From Hansfordia pulvinata (lineage: Eukaryota > Ascomycota > Sordariomycetes > Xylariales): DNA of 64,000 bases. Shown here piece after piece: positions 49,580-59,371 of this stretch. Every line of letters starts with the position of its first letter. The first letter of the stretch is position 1. Location: assembly GCA_006538405.1 (NCBI GenBank), contig BJKQ01000001.1:2418001-2482000 (forward strand), written 5' to 3'. The notes under the pieces are model-generated. The model saw only the letters and a program-made list of their open reading frames with translations, searched no databases and was not told the DNA's origin. Made by a program: the position numbers and the translations under genes.

Positions 49580-50902
49580 GGCGAATCGAGTGTCGCAAGA
49601 CTCGGGGCGTGGGTGACGTTTGAAGGTGGAGCGCGCGCGGGAAAGAGGCCTCGGGCGCGAGGCGAAGGGAGAGGTTGGTCAGCGCGCTGGAAGCCAGACC
49701 AACAAGCCTATGCGCGGCGAAAGGGCTTCGATTAGATGGATCGCGAATCAATGCCGGGCGATGTTTGCGCGCGAGGAGATTTTCGCGTCGCGGGGCGGCG
49801 CAGTCGAGGTCGGTCGGGTGTTATGGCTTGCCGGGCGGAACGCGAAAAGGGCGAGAGTGGGCGTCGAGGATTGGAAAGAGCAGCAGATCAGAGTTGGCAG
49901 GGAGAAGGAATGAAAGTGCGGCAAAAGGCGGGCGGCTGAGGGTCCTGGGCCTGGGCTGGCGGGGGATGAGGTCGGGATTCAGGTTGGGACAGCAGCAAAG
50001 AGGTCGTGTCGTGCGGTCAAAGCCAACTTGCGGGAAGTTGTTTTCGCGCTGGCCGCTGGCCTGACATTGAGAAGGAGCTGGGGCGCGGCTACTCCTTTCT
50101 AGGCGGTCGCGCTGCGGTACACATACTTACCAGCACACGGTTTTAGCGCGGTGTGCAGAAGTAGAGCTACTCGGGCAAGCTCCCTCTGTCGCTTCTGGCT
50201 CAGCTTGCTGTGGCGGCAGGCACGAAGCGCCGCTGCCGCTGGTTCTTACCATATGGATACGCGTACTTGCCGAACAGCGAAGCGTACCCGCCTACTACCT
50301 ACCTTACCTAGGTACCAGGTATCTTACCTGATCTTCAAAGTTAGATGGAAGTCATCGGACTTGACAACAGGAACCAGTATTGGCTTCCGAGCTTGTCAAG
50401 TGTAGGTACCTTACCTACCGCGTGGGGGTACGACGAGTGTCACGATGTGGGCTTGTGAGGGTGAGCAGCCTTGCCTCCAACGCACGTGAAATCGTGAGCC
50501 TCTCTAAGCCCTGTCGGCCTCATTGTGCGCATGTGTCGATTCAGACCTGGGCGATAGGTACGTGCACGGAACTCAGCATACTTGGTGTCTGTTACTGCTT
50601 TCCTTTTCTTTTTTTTATTCATTCAATCTGGCTTTGGCTGCCGCTCGCTGTCCCGGGGCGATGATTTGCCAGTGACCCATGCCTACAATAACGTGCGTGG
50701 CGAAGGCGCGCGCAGAGTCAGACGTGCGTCAAGTTGTCAAAAGTCGACGGCGGATCCAAGATGATAATCGCTGGTCTTCTAGCTCATTGTCGCTGGTGAG
50801 GATGTTTGCTGCTTCTGCTACGAAGCTGGCAGCTGTCTTCGCTGCCTTTGCCGGACTCCTGATGTCTACGTCGAGCGGCACTCTGGTTCGCCCGAACAAT
50901 CA
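49580..50902. other. Intergenic region between the SSXT gene and the TatD-like gene
   Basis: Promoter and leader of the SSXT gene plus the 3' flank of the TatD-like gene. TACCTA/GGTACC-type repeats cluster at about 50290-50420. No gene seen. Confidence 0.55.
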
Positions 50903-52183
50903 TCAGCGACCCAGAGCAAAATCCATCCAGTTTCGCGCCAGTTGCTCAACACCCTCGCGCAGCTCCCAACCCCTGATAGTGCATATCTTCCTGCACACGT
51001 CCTCCAGGTGGTCATCCATAGAATCGCCCGCCACGTGCAGGTCGCTCTCCACCAAGATGCGGTCGCCTGGCAGCATGCGCACTGCGTCCTCGGTCTTCTT
51101 GCCCCCGGCAGCGCCCCAGTTGACTGCCGTCGAGAAGGAGAAGAAGATCTTGGCAGGGACCGAGGGGTGCATGTACAGCTTGATCTGGTCAACCGGACCA
51201 CTGTAGGAGTGGAGGCAGATACGGGGGGGATATGGCTTTGGTGCCTCTGGTATCACATCACGCCCCTGCTTCTTGTATAACCTGTGAAGCGGTCTGGCTT
51301 CCTCGCCATCGTCTTCCGAGCCGCTGGAGAAATCCTCCGCTCCGGGTGCCACCCGATTCCTCTGCCGTTTTGACAAGACCTCTTTCTCGTGTCCCTTCCA
51401 ACACTCGGCGATGGTGTCGTATAGGATACCGTGGGCCTGAACTCCGTGAACACTAGCGGCTCGACCCATTGCGCCGGCCAGATTAAGCTGAGCTTTCAAA
51501 ATGGCAGCTTGATGGGACATCTGCACACGAAAGGGGCTCAGGCGCCTGCCCTCCCGACCTCCAGGGGTCAACTCATCGTTTCTTTCGGTCTCGTTACCCG
51601 GCGCCCATGTCTCGGGAAGGCGGAATGCTTTGTCGAGGCCTACCTCGCCAATCAGAGCCAGTGGGTGGGTTTCAAGACGTGTGCGAGTCTCTGAGAGGAA
51701 TGTGGAAAGAGGTATAGGGTCCGGCAGTGTGCTGACGAAAGCCGGGTCTTTTGAGGAGGGGGCCGGCGCTAGGACTTTGTCGTAATGTGCCGCCTTGCCT
51801 GCAGGTGTCCCGTCGTAAGTCAACGGGGAGCCAGAGTCATCGTAGATCTGGTAAGAGAACCAGGGGTGCCAGCCGAAGCAAGGCAGCACTTTGTCTTGGG
51901 CAGCACTGCTCGCGCCCGGGGACGACAGGCCATGCGCATCCTGGAGCCCTTGCCGAGTGGCCAGCTCGGATACCAGCTCCTGGTCTTGCGTTCTCGTGGA
52001 CATGACAGTCAATACCCGAGCCTTCATGGGAGGTATGGACGCCACTTGAGACATGGTGTCAGTGGGGTGGCAGTGGGCATCGAAAACGTGCAAGTCCCAG
52101 GGGAAAGGCTCTCGGCACGCTTCTGCCTCATCCTGGCCTTTGTGCTGGGGGGAGGTCGCCTTATCGGCCGTTGTTTCAGTCAT
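50903..52183 (-). CDS. SCN1: TatD-related metal hydrolase, Cut9-interacting protein Scn1-like
   Basis: Single exon, 426 aa, from the ATG at 52183 to the stop at 50903. A hydrophilic N-terminus leads to LHVFDAHCHPTD, whose His37-x-His39 pair is the first metal site of the TatD amidohydrolase fold. Further expected elements follow in order: PCFGWHPWFS, LIGEVGLDKAF (metal-bridging Glu), SVHGVQAHG, ICLHSYSG and ILVESDLH (Asp site). The Lys/Arg- and Asp/Glu-rich insertion (KEVLSKRQRNR to SGSEDDGEEARP) is typical of the fungal branch. TatD proteins are Mg2+-dependent 3'-5' exonucleases or deoxyribonucleases. In fission yeast the Scn1 branch was found as a partner of Cut9, an anaphase-promoting complex subunit, so a role near the cell cycle is possible but not proven. 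Complete frame, no intron. Confidence 0.92.
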   Translation of the reverse strand: MTETTADKATSPQHKGQDEAEACREPFPWDLHVFDAHCHPTDTMSQVASIPPMKARVLTVMSTRTQDQELVSELATRQGLQDAHGLSSPGASSAAQDKVLPCFGWHPWFSYQIYDDSGSPLTYDGTPAGKAAHYDKVLAPAPSSKDPAFVSTLPDPIPLSTFLSETRTRLETHPLALIGEVGLDKAFRLPETWAPGNETERNDELTPGGREGRRLSPFRVQMSHQAAILKAQLNLAGAMGRAASVHGVQAHGILYDTIAECWKGHEKEVLSKRQRNRVAPGAEDFSSGSEDDGEEARPLHRLYKKQGRDVIPEAPKPYPPRICLHSYSGPVDQIKLYMHPSVPAKIFFSFSTAVNWGAAGGKKTEDAVRMLPGDRILVESDLHVAGDSMDDHLEDVCRKICTIRGWELREGVEQLARNWMDFALGR

Positions 52184-53488
52184 GCTGGGCGCTCAGAACC
52201 TAGGAGAGCGGTCCGCCGACGGCACTTGAAGCTGCTTTGCTGGACTTGAAAGCGAACTCTTGAGCGGACAGAGCTGAGCAGGGTTGAGCGGGTGGGCGAT
52301 GGAAGCGCTGGCGAAATGGAGTTAACGTTCGGCCAGCCAGCTGAGAAGGGCGCGAGCTGTAGCTGGTCAATGGCAGCAGGGCCAGAGTCTGGATGACGTG
52401 ACGCCGGCCAGGGGTTTCGGAGGGGCCGCTGCCCGGTCTGAACGGGAGACGCCGCCAAAGTGGCTGACAGGGTTGCAACGGGTTTGCTGACTGCTGAGGT
52501 TGACGTCTCTTCGGTTGGAGGAGACCCGAAAGCTGAGGCCGGGAGCCGACGGTCAAGCTAAGGCAATGACGTCGTTGGTGGTGGTGGGTCTGATAGAGGC
52601 CTCTTATCAGCCTCGAACCTGAAGCCTTTTATGTTTTTTTCCTCTTTAGGTTGTTAGGGGTAGAGCCTATCGACCTATCGACGTCGGACGTTATTGACTG
52701 CAGGGAAACAGAGCGGCGAAGGGTTGTCTTGACCGTCGTTGCAACGCGGGGAAGTGGAACGGTTACGTCCAGAGAGGTACAGGTAGGGCGTACGATGCTA
52801 GTGACTGGTACCTATTCGTACCTACCTTAGTGGAGGCTGGATCGGGCCAGCTGCGGATGAGTGGAGCGGCATGAGGCCTTACGAGTAACCGTAAGTCTGC
52901 ATCTCTGGTGCTGTCCTCGACGGTAGCAGCATATCCGACGTTATGGCAGCGAACATTCCATGAACCACATTCATGATACATCGATATGTAGGTTATGCCT
53001 TAAGTGTGATGACTTGCGTTATGACTTCCGTTATCTGCCTCGCTTGATGGATGCTGAACCAGGGCGATTGACCTGAGTGCACATCAAACCGCTGGACGTA
53101 TCGAACGGGCCGTTCCAGCGCTCCGTGTGAAACGCTACCAGGCTACGCAGCGTGGCAGCCCCGAATGAGTTGCAGACCTGGAGGGGCGAACCTCTCACAT
53201 GTAAAGAGGCCACTGCTAGGTACCATAGGCAAGCACTTAACAAGTCACGACATCTCAGCAGATATGATTCGCAAAACTCAGGATTGGTATCAAGAATACG
53301 TGATGGAATCAGAAAAAAGGGGTTTGGACGGTTGAAAAGGGGGAGTCGGAGAATCCCTCTCTCTACGAATAGCCTCGAAAGGCCCCGCTCGTTCCACCTC
53401 TTCCGCCGCGCGGGAGTCCGAGTGTCCGACTTGAATGTCTTCTTCCCACTCTCCCGCGACCTGGCCCGACCTCTAGAAAAGTACCCCC
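52184..53488. other. Intergenic region, TatD-like gene to lectin-like gene
   Basis: Promoter of the TatD-like gene and the 3' flank of the lectin-like membrane protein gene. No gene seen; TACCTA-type words occur near 52805-52830. Confidence 0.5.
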
Positions 53489-55476
53489 TCACGCCCGCGG
53501 CACGCCGCCCTGCCTCGGGGGAAAGTCGCCCGCCATCTCCTGCGTCGGCTCGCGCGCGGGGCCTCGAGCGGTCGCCCGACAACCGGCATCTCGTGGGCCA
53601 GCCCGTCCCCGGGGGCCTCGCTGGGCCTGTCCAGCGGCGGCAGCTCCTGCCGGGGCACGGCGCTGGGGTGGTGCGACATGTCGCTGCCCGGCTTCACCGG
53701 CGACACCCACACCCCGTTCTGCCAGTACCCGCCGTACTCGTACTCGGACTCGGCCCCGGGAGAGCCGGCGCCGGCTGTCCCTCCCACCCCGGCACCGGGT
53801 GATGATAATGGGTCTCGGCTGCCAGGCCCGGCGCCCGCCTTCCCCACCCTCCTGCGGCGCGCCAGAAGCCAGAGGCAGATGCCGGCCGCCGCGAGGAGGA
53901 GGGGCACGCCCACCCCGAGGCCGATGCCCAGCCCCAGCCCCCGGTCCCGGGCAACGCTCTCGTTGGAGCCCCCGCCGGCAGCAGCAGCACCAGCAGAGCC
54001 ACCGGCGGCGCCCGCGGCCACGGTGGTGCCGGCCCCGACGACGAGGCGGGCAGCGCCCTCGCGGCCTTCCACGAGCCGTCCCCCTCCTGGCGTGCCTCGG
54101 TCAGGGCCCCGCCGCGGGCCACGTAGTAGACCCAGGTCCTCCTGGCCTCGGCGCTGTAGGCGACGGCGAGGTCGGCGTTGGGGCCGTCGGCCTCGGGCCA
54201 CGCCTCGGCGCCCTGCGCCGGCTGGACCGAGGACGCGTCCCACCGGTCCGGCTCCGCCCCGTTCCCCTCGAGGACGTGGTGCAGCGCCGAGTCGTTGCCC
54301 ACGTAGAACACGTTGCGCTTGTTGGCCTCGTCCACCACCAGCCCCAGCCGCGTCGCGTTGTAGTCGAAGCCCTCCAGCCCCCACCGCTCCCCCGCCGCCT
54401 TGACGTCCCAGTTGACCGTCTCGTTGGTCACCGTCACCTTGGACCCGACTCGCTTCTTGTCCCATATCGGGAGGGGAAGGCGCCTGCCGCGACCCGCGCA
54501 CGTACGCCCCGTCCGCCGTGGATGTCAGCAGTGTGCTATGCTTGAGTAGGATCTCGCTTGGATGTTGTAGTGTGTCTTTTGGTTCGGGAGCCGGCCGCGT
54601 CTTGCCCACTTACTTACCCATGGTCCAGTTGCCCTGCCCGCCACCGGTGCTGATGAAGATGGACTCGGGCTTTACGTGCGGGCTCATGACGGTGATCTGG
54701 TCCTGGTACTTGAAGGCGGCCGCGATGGTGGGGCCGAAGAAGCCGCTGTTCATGATCTGGCCGTCAAAATACCAGCGGCCGCCGCCATCGCCGGGCCCCG
54801 CGCCCTCCTCCTCGTCGAAGCGCAGGGTCTGCACCTTGGGCCGCACGCTCCAGTACAACAGGCGGTAGCCTCCCCCGGGGAGGTGCAGCGCGGCCAGGTC
54901 CGTCGTCCGGTTCACCGCCTCGGGCAGGTCAATGTCGCCCGTGATCTCGGCGCTCTCCTGCTTCCGTACCCAGTGGCCGGTCCCCAGATCGCACCGGTAC
55001 AGAGCCTGGACGATCCCGACGTTCTGGGAAAGGTACGAGATGGAGGCCTGGGGCACATGTCAGCGTGTCCGGGAGCTTTGCTGAACAATCGTGCAAAGGA
55101 CCTACCTGGCGACCGTCGTCATCCGCATACCCTGTTGCCGCGACCTGCGAGCTGGATCGTCAGTCGATGCTGCTTTCTGGAGTGTGTTTCCTGCGCGGGA
55201 TGGGGATGGGAGCAGGGGGGGGGGGGGGGGGGTGCGCTCCGTGGGTCGCGGAGTACGCACGCTTGTACCGCCCAGCGGCGCGATGTCGAGGTCGAATGCG
55301 TTCGACCCGTCCGAGGGGAACACCGTCTCCTCCCCGTTCCCGTTACAGAGGCTGTAGAAGATGTTGCCGCTGCGCCCGTCGTACTTGATGATCTGCGGCG
55401 CGCCGTCGACCTGCCATGCGCTTAGCGACCGCGCCTCGACGAGGCGTACGGCGGCAAGCAGCACGAGCCATAACAT
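53489..55476 (-). CDS. Secreted-side lectin-like (propeller) type I membrane protein
   Basis: Four exons on the minus strand: 55476-55261, 55144-55106, 55047-54614 and 54483-53489, about 561 aa if one base is added in the C4 run at 54033-54036 and another in the G4 run at 53568-53571. A signal peptide (MLWLVLLAAVRLVEA) precedes repeats of the kind seen in fungal fucose-specific lectins: IIKYDGRSGNIFYSLC, ASISYLSQNVGIVQALYRC, LAALHLPGGGYRLLYW, RNVFYVGNDSALHHVL and TWVYYVARGGALTE, each a Trp/Tyr-ended blade strand. Several N-glycosylation sequons occur (NRTT, NWTM, NETV, NATR, NESV). A Gly/Ala/Ser linker leads to one membrane helix (about residues 405-432, LGVGVPLLLAAAGICLWLLA), a stop-transfer RRRR, and a Pro-rich cytosolic tail. 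It may sense or bind glycans at the cell surface; ligand unknown. Without the last correction the frame ends at 53473. Confidence 0.75.
55215..55232. repeat. Poly-G tract (G18) inside intron 1 of the lectin-like gene
   Basis: Pure G run between the exons 55476-55261 and 55144-55106, i.e. a C18 tract in the transcript, close to the 3' splice region. Confidence 0.85.
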
Positions 55477-56610
55477 GGTCTGCCGCCTGCTGGGTTACCG
55501 TCGGGCCTACAAGTACGTCTTGCTCGCCGTTTTGGAAAAAAGGGCTGTACTCGCTAGAAAGGGGGAGGGGGGGTTGGGAATGAAGAGCCAGCCCAGCTCA
55601 GGAAGATAAAAAAGGAAGAAAAAAGAAGAACAACACAACGACCCAGATCGAGTAAGCCGGCTGACCAAGAAGGACACACAAAATCGAGGGACCTGGGGAA
55701 GAGGAAAGGAAACAAGAAAGAGAAAACTCGATCACGGATCGGAAAACCAGGTAACGTCGGCACTTGGCGAGCGCTCGGGAGGGGGGAGATGGCGTCGCAT
55801 CCTGTCCGGCTCAGCAAGCATCGAACGCAGCAACATAAGGAGGCTGAGCCGGCTCCTACGCATGGCATGATTTATCAACCTACCTAACCTACATGCAGAT
55901 CATCTTCGGGAGGGGGCAGGGGGCGCCCGTCACATTGCAGTCCCGCTGCAGTGACGAGCGGTCCCCGGTGCAGCATCGGGCTTGCGCTGACGGTGCCGGT
56001 GGGATCTGTACCCAAGCCCTGCTGGGGCTGGGCAGCCTTGGCCACAGGGGATCGGCTGACATGATTGCTTCGCAAGGCACACACAGTCTGGCTCTCATCG
56101 TCTTGACTACCTGCATGGAGATGTATTGATGTGAGATGGCATCATGCCCAGACTTTGACCTTGCCGGTCGAGGACTTTGGCTTTCTCTCAGGGGTCAAAC
56201 GAGTATGAGAGGCACCCACGTTGAAAGAAAGCCTCTCTCTCAACCCCTCCCTCTGTCTGTCATTTGATTGTTCATGACGCTACTTGGGCTCATGTAGGTA
56301 CCACGAAATGGCATAGGACTTGGCTGACCTGTTGATCTGCAGTGCTGGGAAGACTGCGACTTTTGCAATCAACTTCCATCAATTGGATAGGGTGCGGTAT
56401 AGACCAACCACAGCTGCCCTGCCATCACTGCTGCCACCACTGCTCTGCTACTATCACTGGCTGGCAGAATTTGGGAATAGCTTCAAAAGGAAGGAGCAAT
56501 CATACTGCCGCCGCCATTCAGTTTCATCCCCTCTTCAGACTTGGTCTGATTTCCAACTCTCCCACCTTCATGCCATCCCCCAGGATCAGGATTATCACCA
56601 GGAACATCAC

Positions 56611-56638
56611 CAGGACCCAGGACCCAGGACCCAGGACC
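56611..56638. repeat. 7-bp tandem repeat, four copies
   Basis: CAGGACC repeated four times head to tail. Confidence 0.9.
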
Positions 56639-56695
56639 CACGACTTCTCAATTGCAGGTCCGGACTGCGGGCAGGTAAGTGGTGGTGCGGACGTC

Positions 56696-56742
56696 GTGGT
56701 GGTGGTGGTGGTGGTGGTGGTGGTGGTGGTGGTGGTGGTGGT
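56696..56742. repeat. (TGG)n microsatellite, about 15 copies
   Basis: Perfect trinucleotide array; reads poly-Val, poly-Gly or poly-Trp on one strand but no gene context supports translation. Confidence 0.9.
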
Positions 56743-56838
56743 AGTAATAGCGGCAGTACAGGCAGTATTCTAGTGCCATTTCAGAGTCAAAATAAAATAC
56801 ATAACTATAAGGAATTATTATAGTGGATTGATGAACTA

Positions 56839-56874
56839 TTACAGGACACATTACAGGGCACATTACAGGGCATA
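56839..56874. repeat. 12-bp tandem repeat, three copies
   Basis: TTACAGGGCACA-type unit three times, copies differing by one base each. Confidence 0.85.
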
Positions 56875-57006
56875 TTTTCCGCATCAGATGTTAATCCTAC
56901 ACAGTTTCTGCACTCCTGCAGCAGATGCTGCTAAACTATTAGAATCAAACGGAGCGAGAGATTTCATACAGCAAGAGATGTAGCGCCCCGTACTTTCCCA
57001 TTACGG

Positions 57007-57020
57007 TACTCGTACGAGTA
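57007..57020. repeat. 14-bp perfect palindrome TACTCGTACGAGTA
   Basis: Identical to the palindrome at 36777-36790; a near copy follows at about 57160. Confidence 0.9.
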
Positions 57021-57740
57021 AATAGCCAGTAGGGCTACGTCGTCGTCTGCTGGCTTGTCACGCTTGTGAAACCGGGCGGGTCAAGTCAAGGTGGAGGCGA
57101 GGCGACGCAACGCAACTAACTTAGGGGACGCTACCCTGAGTACTTAGGTATCAGGTAGGTACTCGTACGAGATGAGAGAAGGGAGATGAATCGCCATCGC
57201 CCGCTTAGGTACCCTTGGATGTCCCGAGGCTTGAGAAGAGCCCGTACAGTTAGGTCGAGGCGCCTAGATACTCGCACTTCAACCACGCATGCCCAGCACC
57301 TTACTGATACATGCCAAGTAAAGCAAGAGGGACCATTGATGTGCCTAAATAGGTGGCTCAAAAGACATCCAGGGATTTCGATGAGCCTTAGCCTTGTAGA
57401 CGGTATTGAATGCCCCGAATAATCCAGGTAATCTGAAATACCGTATGTAAATGTAGTTGCGCGCATCTCGGGGCAGGTGCAACTGTCAGTGAGGGTTCTT
57501 TCTACTCCGACGCAAACCTAATGTACCTACTAAGTACCTGATGAGAATCGATCCTTCAGTGTGGAGTTGATTGAATGGCACGAATACATCTCACCTGCAG
57601 GTTGAGTACTTATGCCCGTACCGTACGTTCGTGCCTGCTCTCACATGCCAAAACACAATTGTCTGGGTGGCCGCCGGCTTTGGGCCCCGAAACCGAATCC
57701 CCTCCGCTCCGCCTCCGACCGCCGAGAAACTCTGTCACGA

Positions 57741-57779
57741 CACCACCGCCACCACCACCACCACCACCACCACCACCAC
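57741..57779. repeat. (CAC)n microsatellite in leader
   Basis: Perfect trinucleotide run of about ten copies, with an imperfect start, upstream of the 58.47-kb gene. Confidence 0.85.
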
Positions 57780-58469
57780 TGCTGCTGCTCCAACCCTCGT
57801 TACCACACCATACCACTGCGACCGCACCACGCCACGCCACACCGAACCACACCTCCCTCGCACCACCACCACGCCGCGGCACTTCGTTCCCCGTCTTCAC
57901 GTCCTCGCTGCTACCCTACCAGGCTGACGCTCTCCCCTTCCCCGGCCTTTCCCCTCTCCTCCATCTTCACGAACAATAATTATCCTCTGGCCGCTGCCCA
58001 CCCACACCTCTTCCCAGCTTTGGTCATTTGCTTCTCCTATCCACGCTTGCTGTCACATACGAACGAGCATATCCACAACACGTCTCCATCCTTGCCCCCC
58101 CATCAACAACACTAACACCGCCTCGCCTCGCCTTATCCATCCCAGCTGGGCTTGCGCCATTGTCATCATGTGAGACTCTTGTCTCAACCCCAGCTACCCG
58201 GCCCCCTCACAGCAAACAATACCCTGATCGCAACACCAGGCGAGCCGACAACCCGGCCGCGACAGCCTGCGCCGCAGCGGCTCCGAATTCGACGCTGCGC
58301 CGTCCAACTACCCTTTCCCAACGGCCAGAACCTGCCTATCAGGCTCCAAGGCCCCATCCGACGTCGGGAATCCCGGCCGGGTTCTACTACGGAAGACACG
58401 AGCAGCATCCGGTGGATCGGAGCCTGGCCAACTGTGCCATTAGGCGCATCGTCACACCCATCCTCAACG

Positions 58470-59371
58470 ATGGGCTCCATCAACCCTTTGCAGCTCCTCA
58501 TTTTTCCTTTCGTCTTCCTCTTTGCTCTCCCCTCGCCATTTTCGCTGGCCTCACCACCATATTGGCCTTCCTGGTCTTGTTTCTGCGTCTTTTCCTTGCC
58601 TACTTTGACGTTGGCATTGAGACCGCCCGCTACCTTATTGTGGGCAACCCCAGTGCGGCTGCCCGCGCTCGCACCGCAGCCTCGTACCATGGTGCCGAAC
58701 CCACGCCACCCTCCTCTGCCGCCTCAACATCCCCACCGACCTCCCCAGCTGGCGCCTCTCGCCATCACCGTAGCGCAGTGCAACGCCGCAAGCGTCGCAG
58801 TAGCCTCGGCAGCGCAGCCCTCGCCTCGGCCTTCGCCGCCAGCAGCACCAAATTACCTGCATCAGGGCCAGGTCTCGAGCGCGACTTTGAGGGAGTGGGC
58901 GGGTGGAGGCTGGGCAGTGGCAATCTTGCCGTGGCTGATGAAGACGACCGATCTTCTGCCGACACCATTATCGCAGCCGACGACGCCGACGACCAGCAGT
59001 GGTACAGTTTGCACTCGCGCCTCGAGATCCCGGATCATCGACGACATCATTTCCGGTCTCGAAGCGGAGGTGCTGTCTTGTCGGGGGTCGGAGTCGGCTC
59101 TGCGGGTCTGTATCTGCCACTGCGATCCAGTGCCAGCAGTGTCAGCAACCACAAGGGATCACCCGCGCGGCGTCGCGAATCGACAAGCCCCGAGGGCTTG
59201 CGGATGACAGCCTCGCCTAACAGTTCTCGGTCGAGAACACCCACTGCCGGTTCGTACGCGTCCACAACGAACTTGAGCGGGGCAAGTCGTCCCTATAGCA
59301 CAGCACGGCTCGACAGCGAAGATGGTGGTTACTTTCTTCCTCAGTTCGACATGAAGAAGATTAGTGTGTAA
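58470..59371 (+). CDS. Fungal-specific membrane protein, about 300 aa
   Basis: Single exon from the ATG at 58470 to the stop at 59369-59371. It reads as 300 aa when one C is added in the C4 run at 58529-58532; the total then becomes an exact 301 codons. The first 60 residues hold two adjacent hydrophobic segments: MGSINPLQLLIFPFVFLFAL, then after the run LAIFAGLTTILAFLVLFLRL, continuing into AYFDVGIETARYLIVG. The rest is a hydrophilic Ser/Ala/Arg-rich domain with basic patches (RRKRRSS), an acidic patch (VADEDDRSSAD) and many Ser-Pro sites, closing in GGYFLPQFDMKKISV. The layout, a short membrane hairpin plus long cytosolic tail, fits small uncharacterised Pezizomycotina membrane proteins. 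I know no function. The frame open from 58028 lacks a matching N-terminus and was not used. Confidence 0.75.

Larger units (their letters stand above)
55477..58469. other. Gene-free region between divergent genes, with tandem-repeat cluster
   Basis: Promoters of the lectin-like gene (leftward) and of the small membrane protein gene (rightward). It contains the tandem-repeat cluster at 56.6-56.9 kb, the palindrome at 57007-57020, and a C/A-rich leader with a CAC array at about 57741-57779. The frame running from 58028 into the downstream gene is leader sequence, not a convincing N-terminus. Confidence 0.55.

Noticed and set aside
58028..58469. 147-codon N-terminal extension of the small membrane protein
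   Set aside because: Ser/Pro/Ala-rich leader translation; the natural start MGSINPLQ lies in another frame joined by one base in a C4 run.
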